From positions 682,001 to 746,000 of the forward strand of contig CAWFOC010000004.1 of assembly GCA_963817395.1 (NCBI GenBank): a stretch of DNA of 64,000 nucleotides. The letters are read 5' to 3'. This DNA is from CAWGYQ01 sp963817395 (lineage in GTDB: Bacteria; Acidobacteriota; Vicinamibacteria; Vicinamibacterales; CAVPJW01). This document shows, piece by piece, positions 26,558 through 35,836 of this stretch; positions within the stretch are counted from its first letter, which is position 1, and every line of letters begins with the position of its first letter. Position numbers and translations under genes: made by a program. The notes beneath the pieces were generated by a model. That model was not told the DNA's origin, ran no database searches, and was given only the letters and a program-made list of their open reading frames with translations.

Positions 26558-27649
26558 GTGGGCACCCTGGCCAAGCTCGCGATTCTCGTCCTGGCGATCC
26601 TCGCAGCGGTCACGCCGATTCCTGCCGCATGGGTCGAAACGGCATACTCGCGGACGTTCTATCCCGCCCTGCAGACGACCCTCACGTCGCTGTCGAACCG
26701 CGTGCCGTTCGCCGTGTTCGATGTGGCGGCCGTTCTCGTCGCGCTGGTCGTCCTCTGGTGGATTGTCCGGGTGTTCGGCTCACGCGGCGGTCGGATCCGT
26801 GCTCTGGCACGGCTCACACTGAACACCGCGGTGCTCGCCGCGCTGATCTATCTGGCGTTCGTCCTGTTCTGGGGTTTCAACTACCGTCGCGAGCCGTTGG
26901 TGAGCCGCCTCGACTTCGACGCCAGTCGGGTGACGGAGATGGCTGTCGAAGAGCTGGCCCGCATGAGCGTCGATGAAATGAACGCTCTGGCAGCGGCGGC
27001 CCGAAACGCTCCCCTCACCCTCGACGCCGCGCCGGAACAGCTCGGGCCCGCCTTCGAGCGGGCCCTCGCGATGCTCGGCCAGGCTCCGGCGGTGCCCGGC
27101 AAGCCCAAGAAATCGCTGCTCGACCCGTACTTTCAGCGTGCGGCCGTGGACGGCATGACGGATCCGTTCTTCCTCGAGGCACTCGTGCGCGACGACCTGT
27201 TGCCGTTCGAGCGTCCCTTTGCCGTCGCGCACGAGTGGGCGCACCTGGCCGGGTTTGCGAACGAATCGGAAGCAGGCTTTGTCGCATGGCTCACCTCGAT
27301 GCACGCCGGTGAGGCAGCGAGATACAGCGCCTGGATGCAGATGTACCTGCAAACGATCAGCGACCTCGATGAGTCGCAGCGCGCCGATCTGGCCCGTCGC
27401 CTCTCGGCGCTGCCTCGTGAGGATCTCGCCGAGCTCTATCGCCAGTATCAGCGACAGGTCTGGCCGACGGCCCGCGACGCGGGACGGGTCGTCTACGACC
27501 GATTCCTCAAGGCCAACCGTGTGCAAGAGGGCATTCGCAGCTACGATGAGGTGGTTCGGCTGGTTCTCGGCACACGGTTCGAGGAGCCACACGTGCCGGT
27601 TCTGAAGGCAGCCGGCAACGTCGACGACGGCTCCTGGCGACGGCGGTGA
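26558..27649 (+). CDS. DUF3810 membrane protein with HExxH motif
   Basis: A 363-aa protein with an N-terminal hydrophobic pair (about residues 1-23 and 50-105 with VALVVLWWIVRVFG) and a long soluble region. The latter contains FAVAHEWAHLAGFANESEA, a metalloprotease-type HExxH (HEWAH) followed by a Glu in NESEA, as in gluzincin-like sites. DUF3810 has no established function; the motif suggests a membrane-associated zinc peptidase. GTG 26558 is preferred because the hydrophobic segment starts there. It lies between NDH-2 and the allantoinase gene. Confidence 0.8.
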   Translation: MGTLAKLAILVLAILAAVTPIPAAWVETAYSRTFYPALQTTLTSLSNRVPFAVFDVAAVLVALVVLWWIVRVFGSRGGRIRALARLTLNTAVLAALIYLAFVLFWGFNYRREPLVSRLDFDASRVTEMAVEELARMSVDEMNALAAAARNAPLTLDAAPEQLGPAFERALAMLGQAPAVPGKPKKSLLDPYFQRAAVDGMTDPFFLEALVRDDLLPFERPFAVAHEWAHLAGFANESEAGFVAWLTSMHAGEAARYSAWMQMYLQTISDLDESQRADLARRLSALPREDLAELYRQYQRQVWPTARDAGRVVYDRFLKANRVQEGIRSYDEVVRLVLGTRFEEPHVPVLKAAGNVDDGSWRRR

Positions 27650-27670
27650 CACTCAGTCGCTGATTCGAGG

Positions 27671-29038
27671 ATGATTCGCGATCTCGTGCTCAGGAGTCGG
27701 CGGCTCCTCACCGGGGACGGGCTTGGCGAAGGAGCGCTCGTGATCGATGGCGGCCGGATCGAAGCCATCACCGCCGTCACGGCAACGCCGGCTGCACGCG
27801 AGGTCGTCGATGTCGGCTCGCTCGTGGTGATGCCAGGCCTCGTGGACTCCCACGTTCACGTGAACGACCCCGGCCGCGCTGACTGGGAAGGGTTCGACTC
27901 CGCGACGCGTGCCGCGATGTGCGGGGGAGTCACGACTCTGATTGACATGCCCCTCAACAGCATTCCCCCGACCACCACGGCGGCTCATCTGGAGGAGAAG
28001 CGCAGAGTGGCGGCGGGGCGCCTGGCCGTCGACGTGGGCTTTTGGGGTGGCGTCGTTCCGGGAAATCTCGGCGAGCTCGAATCCATGGCCGATGCCGGCG
28101 TCTTGGGGTTCAAGTGCTTTCTCTGCCCTTCGGGTGTGGACGAGTTTCCGCACATCGTGGCCGATGATCTGGAGGCCGCTCTGGCAGATCTGGCCAAAAT
28201 CGACGCCGTGCTACTGGTGCACGCCGAAGATCCGGTCGTCCTCGGGAACGCCCAACCAACCCGGGTCACTGAAAGCCGCAGCTATCGGTCTTACCTCACG
28301 ACGCGGCCGGACGAAGCCGAGCTCGAGTCCATTCGCGTGCTGATCCGGCTGGCGCGCAAGACGGGCGGGCGCGTGCACATCGTGCATCTTTCCACCGCAC
28401 GTGCCCTTGGCGAGATTGCCGAGGCGCGCAGGAGCGGCGTGCGCGTGAGTGTCGAGACCTGTCCGCACTATCTGCACTTCGCAGCGGAGGACGTGCCTGA
28501 CGGTGCCACTGAGTTCAAGTGCGCCCCGCCGATCCGGGCGCGTGAAAACCGCGAGCTGCTGTGGCAGGGGCTCGTGACCGGAGAGATCGATCTCGTGGCC
28601 TCGGACCATTCTCCGTCGCCACCCGAGCTCAAATGCCGCGACTCCGGGGATTTTCTGAACGCCTGGGGAGGGATCTCGTCATTGCCGCTCACGCTGCCGA
28701 TCGTGTGGACCGGCGCGCGGATGCGGGGCGTGGCACTGGAGGCGCTGCCGCGATGGCTGTCCGAGGGGCCGGCGCGCCTGGCCGGCCTGGCCGATCGCAA
28801 GGGACATTTGAGAGTGGGCGCTGACGCCGATCTCGTCGTGTGGGATCCCGATGTTGCAGCCGTCGTCCGTCCCGAGACGCGCCAGACTCGTCATGCGCTC
28901 ACTCCCTACGCGGGCCAGACGCTGTACGGCCGAGTCGAGATGACGATTCTGCGAGGTCAGCTCGTGTACCGGCGTCCGGATCTCTTGCGTCTCGACGCCG
29001 GGATGCTGTTGGAGCCCACCCGTGTCCGACTTCACTGA
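27671..29038 (+). CDS. allB: Allantoinase
   Basis: A 455-aa cyclic-amidohydrolase-family enzyme that opens allantoin to allantoate. The binuclear-metal ligands are in MPGLVDSHVHVNDPGR, the carbamylated Lys is in LGFKCFLCPSGVDEF, further His are in HIVHLSTARAL and CPHYLHF, and the Asp is in LVASDHSPSP. Length and motifs fit AllB rather than dihydropyrimidinase. GAGG lies just before ATG 27671. The allantoicase start lies inside its last 17 bp, so the two are translationally coupled. This opens the five-gene urate-to-ureidoglycolate operon. Confidence 0.95.
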   Translation: MIRDLVLRSRRLLTGDGLGEGALVIDGGRIEAITAVTATPAAREVVDVGSLVVMPGLVDSHVHVNDPGRADWEGFDSATRAAMCGGVTTLIDMPLNSIPPTTTAAHLEEKRRVAAGRLAVDVGFWGGVVPGNLGELESMADAGVLGFKCFLCPSGVDEFPHIVADDLEAALADLAKIDAVLLVHAEDPVVLGNAQPTRVTESRSYRSYLTTRPDEAELESIRVLIRLARKTGGRVHIVHLSTARALGEIAEARRSGVRVSVETCPHYLHFAAEDVPDGATEFKCAPPIRARENRELLWQGLVTGEIDLVASDHSPSPPELKCRDSGDFLNAWGGISSLPLTLPIVWTGARMRGVALEALPRWLSEGPARLAGLADRKGHLRVGADADLVVWDPDVAAVVRPETRQTRHALTPYAGQTLYGRVEMTILRGQLVYRRPDLLRLDAGMLLEPTRVRLH

Positions 29039-30018
29039 GCTGGTCGACCTGGCGTCTGAGCGCCTGGGTGGCGTGGCCGTAGCCGCCAACGACGAGTTCT
29101 TCGCGCCCAAGGAGGCGCTGGTGAAGGATGCGGCGCCCACCTTCGTCGAGGGCCTCTACACCGACCGCGGAAAGTGGATGGATGGCTGGGAAACGCGCCG
29201 GCGCCGCACGCCGGGCTACGACTGGTGCATCGTTCAGCTGGGACTGGCCGGCGCCATTCACGGCGTTGTCGTCGATACCAGCTATTTCACCGGCAACTTT
29301 CCGGAAGCGTGTTCAATCGATGCGACAGCACTCGAGGAGAGAGTCGCGCCGGAGGCCCTGAGCGGCAGTGGCGTCGAGTGGATCGTCCTCTTGCCTCGGA
29401 AGCCATTGCAGGGCGGCACTCAGAACCGCTTTTCACTCGACACGCCGGGCCGCTTCACACACGTGCGACTGAATATCTTCCCCGACGGCGGCGTCGCACG
29501 ACTGCGGGTTCACGGCACGGTGCTGCCCGACTGGGCGGCCTTGGGCCGCCACGATGTCGATCTGGCCGCGCTCGATCACGGCGGCCTTGTGCTTCAGGCA
29601 AGCGACATGTTCTTTGGCCCTCGCCACAATCTGATTCGCCCCGATCCTCCTCGCGGCATGGCTGACGGCTGGGAAACCCGACGGCGGCGCGGCCCCGGGC
29701 ACGATTGGGTCGTCGTGCGGCTGGGAACACGTGGTCTTCTTCGCCGGATCGAAATCGACACGACGCATTTCAAGGGAAACGCGCCGGGAAGCTGCTCGCT
29801 GGATGCGGTCGATCTGAAGGAAGGCTCATCGCTCGAACTGCTCGGCGATCCAGATTGGAGGAGCCTGCTGCCTCTCGACGCCGGTGGCGCCAGATACGCG
29901 CAACCGGTTCGACCTTCCGGAGGCCATGGCCGCGACCCATGTCCGGCTGAAGATCTTTCCGGACGGTGGAGTGGCCAGGCTGCGCGTGCTCGGCGAGCCA
30001 CAACAGTCTCATGGCTGA
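29022..30018 (+). CDS. alc: Allantoicase (frameshifted near 29877)
   Basis: Hydrolyses allantoate to ureidoglycolate and urea. The protein has the expected internal duplication: FFAPKEALVKD with DGWETRRRRTPGYDWCIVQLG in the first repeat, and FFGPRHNLIRP with DGWETRRRRGPGHDWVVVRLG in the second. GTG 29022 has GGAG about 8 bp upstream. The last 45 residues lie one frame on (TPVAPDTRNRFDLPEAMA, RLKIFPDGGVARLRVLG), so one extra base near 29877 is assumed; the corrected end is TGA 30016-30018. The next gene starts inside the last 8 bp. Confidence 0.9.
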
Positions 30019-30573
30019 CCTCCTGATCGCGCCGGGACTGGTGCGCTTGAATTCGTTGTCGGACCGAGAAGCCACATCGGAATTCCTCGTGTGCTGCGGG
30101 TCGGCTGTGTGGGCTGCCAGAATGGCCACGGCCCGTCCGTTCCGACATCTCGATCACTTACTGACCACGGCGGGGCGCATCTGGAACGGGCTCGCGCCCA
30201 ATGACTGGCTCGAAGCCTTTCAGGCGCATCCACGAATTGGTCAGCCGGCGGCCACGCCTCGCGCCGCCGTCCCAGACCCGGTCCGGGCAAGGTCGAATCG
30301 CTGGTCTGCGGGACGAGCAGGCGCGCGTCGGGGACGCATCCGATGATGTTCAGAGCCGACTTGACGAGGGTAATCGTGGTTATGAAGCGCGATTCGGGTA
30401 CCTCTTCATCGTCTGTGCGACGGGTCGAACGGCGACCGATCTGCTCGAGCGGCTGTCTGAGCCGACTGGGCAACGAGCCCGACGCGGAGCTTCGTGTGGC
30501 GGCGGCCGAGCAGCTCAGGATCACCGAGATCCGACTGCGTCGGCTTGCCGGCGACGACACAGGACTGGAGTAG
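30011..30573 (+). CDS. uraD: OHCU decarboxylase UraD (frameshifted near 30312 and 30462)
   Basis: 2-oxo-4-hydroxy-4-carboxy-5-ureidoimidazoline decarboxylase, giving S-allantoin. The active-site HPRIGQ motif (catalytic His) is in the first segment. WSADEQARVGDASDDV and YEARFGYLFIVCATGRTA, both family hallmarks, lie in the second frame, and RLGNEPDAELRVAAAEQL in the third. Removing one base at each break gives a normal protein of about 186 aa. ATG 30011 overlaps the allantoicase stop by 8 bp. The shifts look like sequence errors because every segment is conserved. Confidence 0.82.
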
Positions 30574-30580
30574 CCGGAGT

Positions 30581-30922
30581 ATGGCGGGCATCAGCACCCA
30601 TGTGCTCGATCTGACGAGCGGTCTGCCAGCGGCAGGCGTCGCCGTGACGCTGGAGCGTCTGGAGACTTCGAGTGACTGGACCGGGGTGTCGGCCGCTGTT
30701 ACGGGGCCGGACGGACGGGTGGCGGATCTCGCTGGCCCGGCCGGGACCAGGCGCGGTGTGTACCGGCTCCGGTTCGCAAGCGGCGGGTATTTCGCTCGAA
30801 CGCTCACGCGTACGCTGTACCCTGAAGTGACAGTGACCTTCGAAATCTTCGACGACCGACGCCACCATCATGTGCCGCTGCTGCTCTCGCCTTTCGGCTA
30901 CACCACCTATCTGGGGAGCTGA
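30581..30922 (+). CDS. uraH: Hydroxyisourate hydrolase (transthyretin-like)
   Basis: A 113-aa enzyme hydrolysing 5-hydroxyisourate, the uricase product, to OHCU. The N-terminal STHVLDLTSGLPAAGVAV holds the first active-site His, and the Arg region is GPDGRVADL. A His-rich HHHVPLLLSPFGYTTYLGS ends the protein; the usual C-terminal tetrapeptide YRGS is here YLGS, losing the Arg. Length is normal. It starts 7 bp after uraD, with GGAG close to ATG 30581. Spacing to the uricase start is 2 bp. Confidence 0.93.
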   Translation: MAGISTHVLDLTSGLPAAGVAVTLERLETSSDWTGVSAAVTGPDGRVADLAGPAGTRRGVYRLRFASGGYFARTLTRTLYPEVTVTFEIFDDRRHHHVPLLLSPFGYTTYLGS

Positions 30923-30924
30923 CA

Positions 30925-31779
30925 GTGTTCCACGACCTCGTCGACAACGCCTATGGCAAGTCCGGCATCCGGCTGCTGCGGGTCATCAGTCGCGGCGATC
31001 GACATGATGTCCAGGATCTGCTGGTCAACGTCCGCCTCGACGGGGCGTTCGAGCCGGCGTACGTCGCGGGCGACAACACGATGGTGCTCCCGACCGACAC
31101 GATGAGGAACACCGTGCATGCCTTCGCGCGCGAGCGTGAGGGCGGTGATATCGAGGATTTCGCGCTGGCGCTGACCGCGCGCTTTCTCGACAGTCACGAG
31201 GCTGTGTCCCGCGCGCGGGTGGAGGTATCAGAACGGGCGTGGCAGCCGATCGCGGTGGGTGAGAAGCCGCATGGACAGGCCTTCATGCTGGCCGGCGACG
31301 AACGACGGGTGGCCACGGTGATGCGCACGAGACACGACGTCTCGGTCGAGGCCGGTATCCTCGGTCTGGCGCTGCTCAAGACGGGTCATTCCGCGTTCAG
31401 GAGCTTTCTTCGCGACGAATACACGACGCTGCCGGAAGCCAGTGACCGGGTGATTGGCACCGTTGTGACGGCCGCCTGGCGATACGGCCGGCTCGATCTT
31501 CCGTACAGCACGATGTGGCACAGCATCAGGCAGCATCTTCTCCACACCTTCGCGCAGCACGAGAGCCTTTCGCTTCAGCACACCCTCTACGCCATGGCCG
31601 ATGCCGTCCTCGAGAACCAGGCGGACGTCATCGAAATCCATCTGGCGCTGCCGAACAAGCACCATCTGCTGGTCGACCTCCGATCGTTCGGCCTCGACAA
31701 CGCGCACGAGCTCTACACTCCAACCGACGAGCCGTACGGCCTGATCGAAGGCACCGTGAGGCGGCGCAGAATCGACTGA
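30925..31779 (+). CDS. Urate oxidase (uricase)
   Basis: Cofactor-free uricase, 284 aa, oxidising urate to 5-hydroxyisourate and H2O2. Catalytic elements are the Lys in NAYGKSGIRLLRV, the Thr in VLPTDTMRNTVHAFARE, and LLKTGHSAFRSFLRDEY with ALPNKHHLLVDL in the second T-fold. GTG 30925 has GGGGAG about 7 bp upstream. It is the last gene of the allB-alc-uraD-uraH-uricase operon; a convergent DUF6986 gene ends 12 bp away. Urate would come from the xanthine dehydrogenase at 33267. Confidence 0.95.
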   Translation: MFHDLVDNAYGKSGIRLLRVISRGDRHDVQDLLVNVRLDGAFEPAYVAGDNTMVLPTDTMRNTVHAFAREREGGDIEDFALALTARFLDSHEAVSRARVEVSERAWQPIAVGEKPHGQAFMLAGDERRVATVMRTRHDVSVEAGILGLALLKTGHSAFRSFLRDEYTTLPEASDRVIGTVVTAAWRYGRLDLPYSTMWHSIRQHLLHTFAQHESLSLQHTLYAMADAVLENQADVIEIHLALPNKHHLLVDLRSFGLDNAHELYTPTDEPYGLIEGTVRRRRID

Positions 31780-31791
31780 TCGCGCGCTTCC

Positions 31792-33135
31792 TCAGCGGCG
31801 CAGTTGGAGGATTTTCGCAAACGATCGGGTGCGCAGTTCCTCGAGGGTCAGGCTGCACAGCCGCACGGCCTCGGCCTCTCCCACAGCCCCCGAGCTCATG
31901 GCGCGCAGAAAGTAGTTCAGCAGTCCCTGGCCGGTTGCCGCATCGTCGAACACTTCGCCGACGAGCGTGGCCTGTGCCGCCTTCGCCACGAAGTTGCGCA
32001 GGCGCCCGGCCGCTTCGTCCATCCCGGTCAGGAAAAAGGCGTGCACGGCGGCGTACCGGGTTGGCAGCTGTGAGGGGTGTAGATCCCAGCCCTGATAGAA
32101 GCCGTTGACGAGCGACGACTGGACGTGATCGTAGTGAAGCTTCCACGCCCGGTGGATCGCTTTGCGATTGTCGGCGAGCTGTCCGGGCGTCAGCGATTGC
32201 CCTTGACGCGCCCGGTGGACCGGCACCGGCATCACGTTGGTCGCTCCATCCGACAGCCAGATACCGGTACCGGCCATTGCCACCTGCATCACGCGGCGTG
32301 CGAAGTCGCAGGACGGATGCTGCATGTGCTGATGGGCCGCCGTGATGCCCAGCGATGCCGTGTAGTCGTAGGTGCCGAAATGAAGAGCGGTGCAGCGCCC
32401 GCGCGCTCCGTCGACGAAGGCCATCAGCGGACAGCTGCCGCGCTCGTCGATGATGGCTTGCGGGCTCTCGACCATGATCTCGAGCTCGAGGGAGCCGGCG
32501 GCGAGCGGAAGCGAGCGCTCGAACACGTCGAAGAGATCGGCGAGCGCTGCCACCTGTTCGGCGCACGTGACCTTGGGCAGCGTGACGACAAACCCCGGTG
32601 GCAGCTCTCCATCCATGCGCTCGACGAGGGTGGTCAGAAAGATGTCGAGGGTCCTGATGCTGCGAGCCTTCAGCTCGTCGGTGAACGGCTTGATCCGGAT
32701 GCCGATTCCGTGCGGGGTCTCACCCTGTGCGCATCCGAGCGCGACCTCTTCGGCGGCGGCGGCGGCATGGCCGTCTTCCTCCGCATCGGGACGGTGACCG
32801 TAACCATCCTCGAAGTCGATTCGAAAGTCTTCGACCGGCTCACGTGCGAGCTTCGCGCGAACGCCCTCGTAGACGCGATCGCCGATCGCCCGATCCATCT
32901 CGAGGGCCTCGGCGAGCGCCGTCGCATCCGGCGCATACTCGTCCAGCGTGCGCAGGGCGATCGCGCCAAGCTTCTGCGCGGAGTTCGCCTTGAAGAGGTG
33001 AGCGCCTCCGTACACCGTATGAACCGGCTGACGCGCCTCACGCTCGCCCGGGTAACGCACGGCGACACGGCCGTTGGCCTGCTGGAGACGCTGGAGCACC
33101 GTGAGACGTGCGGGCTCGTCGAGGGTCAGCTTCAT
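31792..33135 (-). CDS. DUF6986 family protein (CitE/malate-synthase-like TIM barrel)
   Basis: A 447-aa enzyme of the aldolase/citrate-lyase-like DUF6986 family. The barrel has acidic metal ligands in DFRIDFEDGYGHRP and LELEIMVESPQAII, and the strand LHFGTYDYTASLGI. These resemble the Glu and Asp ligands of CitE and malate synthase. Its place between uricase and xanthine dehydrogenase suggests it handles a C2/C3 product of ureide breakdown, such as glyoxylate; this is inference. ATG 33135 has GGAG 7 bp upstream. It is divergent from xdhA (131 bp) and convergent with the uricase gene. Confidence 0.8.
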   Translation of the reverse strand: MKLTLDEPARLTVLQRLQQANGRVAVRYPGEREARQPVHTVYGGAHLFKANSAQKLGAIALRTLDEYAPDATALAEALEMDRAIGDRVYEGVRAKLAREPVEDFRIDFEDGYGHRPDAEEDGHAAAAAEEVALGCAQGETPHGIGIRIKPFTDELKARSIRTLDIFLTTLVERMDGELPPGFVVTLPKVTCAEQVAALADLFDVFERSLPLAAGSLELEIMVESPQAIIDERGSCPLMAFVDGARGRCTALHFGTYDYTASLGITAAHQHMQHPSCDFARRVMQVAMAGTGIWLSDGATNVMPVPVHRARQGQSLTPGQLADNRKAIHRAWKLHYDHVQSSLVNGFYQGWDLHPSQLPTRYAAVHAFFLTGMDEAAGRLRNFVAKAAQATLVGEVFDDAATGQGLLNYFLRAMSSGAVGEAEAVRLCSLTLEELRTRSFAKILQLRR

Positions 33136-33266
33136 CGATGGGCTCCGAAGAAAACGATGCGGGTCGAGTTGCCGGTCACGTTGACTCGCGTCGGAGGCCA
33201 GCCTAACATGCGGCGCGACATGCCGCGCTGGGCGAGCGACCTGATCGGCCGCGCGAGGATCCGGAG

Positions 33267-35365
33267 ATGAAGGCAGTCGGCAGGAATGTGCTGCGCAAGG
33301 ACGGCATCGACAAGGTGCGCGGCACGTCGAAGTACGTCGACGACATGCTGCTGCCGGGCATGCTCTACGGCCGGACGATTCGCTCCACCGTCGCCTCCGC
33401 CACGATCGCGTCGGTCGACCTCGCATTCGACACCAGCGGGTTCACCGTCGTCAACTTCAGCGATATTCCCGGGCGGAATGTCGTCGCCCTGATCGACGCC
33501 GACCAGCCGGCACTGGCCGAGCGCGTCGTGCGTCACGTGGCCGAGCCCATCCTGCTGCTCGCGCACGAAAATCGGGAGACGCTCTGGAGCGTGGAGCCGC
33601 GGATCGAGTACCAGCCACAGACGCCGCTCTTCGATCCGGCTCTGTCGACGACGAGCTTCAAGTCGATCGACATCCAAAAAGGCGATCTGCACACCGGTTT
33701 CGCTCTTGCGGATCACATCGTCGAAGGGGAGTACCCGGACGGGACTCCAGGAGCAGCTCTATATCGAGCCCAATGGTGTGCTGGCGGTCCCGTCGAACGA
33801 AGGGGTCACGGTGTTCGGGTCGCTCCAGTGCCCGTACTACGTGCACCGGGCGCTCACCGTGCTGCTCGACCTCCCGGACGATAACGTCCGCGTCGTGCAA
33901 ACCGAGACCGGCGGCGGCTTCGGTGGCAAGGAAGAGTATCCATCCGTGATCGCCGGGCATGCCGCGCTGCTCGCGTTGAAGTCGGGCCGCCCCGTCAAGC
34001 TGGTCTACGACCGCCTCGAAGACATGCTGGCGACGACCAAGCGACATCCTTCCATCGTCAGGCACCGGACCGGTCTGACGCGGAACGGTCGCCTCACGGC
34101 GATGGACATCGACGTGCTGATGGACGGCGGCGCCTACTCCACGCTCAGTGCCGTCGTCCTGTCGCGGGGCGTCATTCACGCGACCGGGCCGTATCGCTGC
34201 GACCACGTGCGCATCCGGGGGCGCGTCGTCATGACCAATACGCCGCCGAACGGGGCGTTTCGGGGGTTCGGCGCGCCTCAGACGCTGTTCGCCGCCGAGG
34301 TGCACATGGAGCGCATTGCCGAGGACCTCGGGATGGATCCGGTGACGCTGCGCGATCGGAACGCGCTCAGACCCGGCGACACCACGGCCACCGGACAGCA
34401 ATTGGGGGCTGATTGCAGCGCACGTCAGACGCTGCGCGAAGCGGTGCAGGCGTACTGGATTCAGACGCCGCCGGCGCGCGCTCGCTGGCACGAACCGTGG
34501 CATCGGCCTGTCTCTCTACTTCCACGGGTCCGGGTTCACGGGAGGCGGTGAAGTGAAGCTCGCCTCGAAGGCGTCGCTCGAGGTGACTCGCAAGGGGGTC
34601 CGCATCCTCGTGGCGAGCACTGAAATAGGGCAGGGCACGCGGACCATGCACGCGCAGATCGTCGCCGACACACTGGGGATCCCGTACGACCGGGTCGAGG
34701 TCTCGCCGGCGGACACGTTTCAGGTGCCCGACAGCGGGCCTACGGTGGCCTCGCGTACGTGCATGGTGGTGGGACGACTCCTGGAGCGCTGCGCCGAGGA
34801 TCTCAGAAAGCGGCTGGGGGCCCTGACCCCGGCTCAGTACTTCCGTCGTTACGGGCCGCTGGTCGTGACGGCGCAATACGAGAAACCACCAGGCCTCGAA
34901 TGGGACGATGCGACCTATCGGGGCGACGCGTATGGCGCCTATGGCTGGGCGTGCAATGTGGCGGAGGTCGAAGTGGATCGCGACACCGGACGCGTGGCGC
35001 CGCTGCGGGTGACGACCGTGGCCGAGATTGGCAAGGCCATCCATCCGATGCTGGTCCGGGGCCAGATCGAAGGCGGTACGGTGCAAGGCGTGGGCTACGC
35101 CCTGCTCGAGGAAGTCGTCATGCGGGATGGACGCATGGCCAATGCGCAGTTGACGAACTACATCATCCCGACGACGCTCGACACCCCTGACCTCGATGTG
35201 GTCGTGCTGGAGCGGCCGTATCGTCACGGCCCGTTCGGCGCCAAAGGCGTCGGGGAGATGCCGATCGACGGTCCAGCGCCGGCCATTGTCAACGCGCTGC
35301 GTCATCTCGGGATCGATCTGCGCGAAATCCCGGCCACGCCTGAGCGCGTTCTGCCACGACTCTGA
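33267..35365 (+). CDS. xdhA: Xanthine dehydrogenase molybdopterin-binding subunit (frameshifted near 33735 and 34453)
   Basis: Large Mo subunit, about 700 aa after repair. The first frame has GIDKVRGTSKYVDDMLLPG and ends HIVEGEY. The second opens RTGLQEQLYIEPNGV with TETGGGFGGKEEYPSVIAGH (cofactor loop) and GAFRGFGAPQTLFAAE. The third runs SLYFHGSGFTGGGEVKLA to ASTEIGQGTRTMHAQI and the catalytic Glu in FGAKGVGEMPIDGP. Both breaks need removal of one base. It is shorter than the classical fused enzyme because the FeS and FAD parts are separate genes downstream. Its product urate feeds the operon at 27671-31779. Confidence 0.88.
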
Positions 35366-35826
35366 TGCGCTTCCGCCTCAACGGCTCGCCGGTCCGTCTC
35401 GAGACGAACCCGCTTCGTCGGCTGCTCGACGTGCTCCGGGAAGACTTCGGCTTGACGGGCACGAAAGAGGGGTGCGGCGAAGGAGAGTGCGGCGCATGCA
35501 CCGTGATCGTCGACGGACGAGCCGTCAATTCGTGCCTCGTGCCTGTCGCGCAGGTGGAGGGATGCCGTGTGCAGACCATCGAGGGCGTGCGCGCGTCTCA
35601 TCCGATGCCGCGGGCGTTCGTCACCGAGGGGGGCGCGCAATGCGGGATCTGCACACCGGGCATGATCATGGCGGCGTTGACGCTGGGTCCTCGGCCGTCG
35701 CGAGCTCGAGTCCGCGAGGGCCTGTCTGGCAATTTGTGTCGCTGCACCGGCTACGCGGCCATCTATCGCTCGGTGGCGAAGGCGATACGACCGGGCCGAG
35801 CACGACCCGCACGCCAGCGCGGATGA
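35365..35826 (+). CDS. xdhC: Xanthine dehydrogenase [2Fe-2S] subunit
   Basis: A 153-aa ferredoxin-type electron-transfer subunit. The first 2Fe-2S cluster is GCGEGECGACTVIVDGR, and the second is CGICTPGMIMAAL with LCRCTGYAAI, the standard xanthine-oxidase-family pattern. Its start overlaps the xdhA stop by 1 bp (TGATG), so translation is coupled. The symbol follows the E. coli xdhABC convention, where C is the iron-sulfur subunit. The FAD subunit starts 10 bp after it. Confidence 0.93.
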   Translation: MRFRLNGSPVRLETNPLRRLLDVLREDFGLTGTKEGCGEGECGACTVIVDGRAVNSCLVPVAQVEGCRVQTIEGVRASHPMPRAFVTEGGAQCGICTPGMIMAALTLGPRPSRARVREGLSGNLCRCTGYAAIYRSVAKAIRPGRARPARQRG

Positions 35827-35836
35827 GCGCGCCAGG

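Noticed and set aside
33267..35365. xdhA as a pseudogene with two stops.
   Set aside because: All three segments keep the Mo-cofactor and catalytic motifs in order, and each break is fixed by removing one base, as in the other genes.
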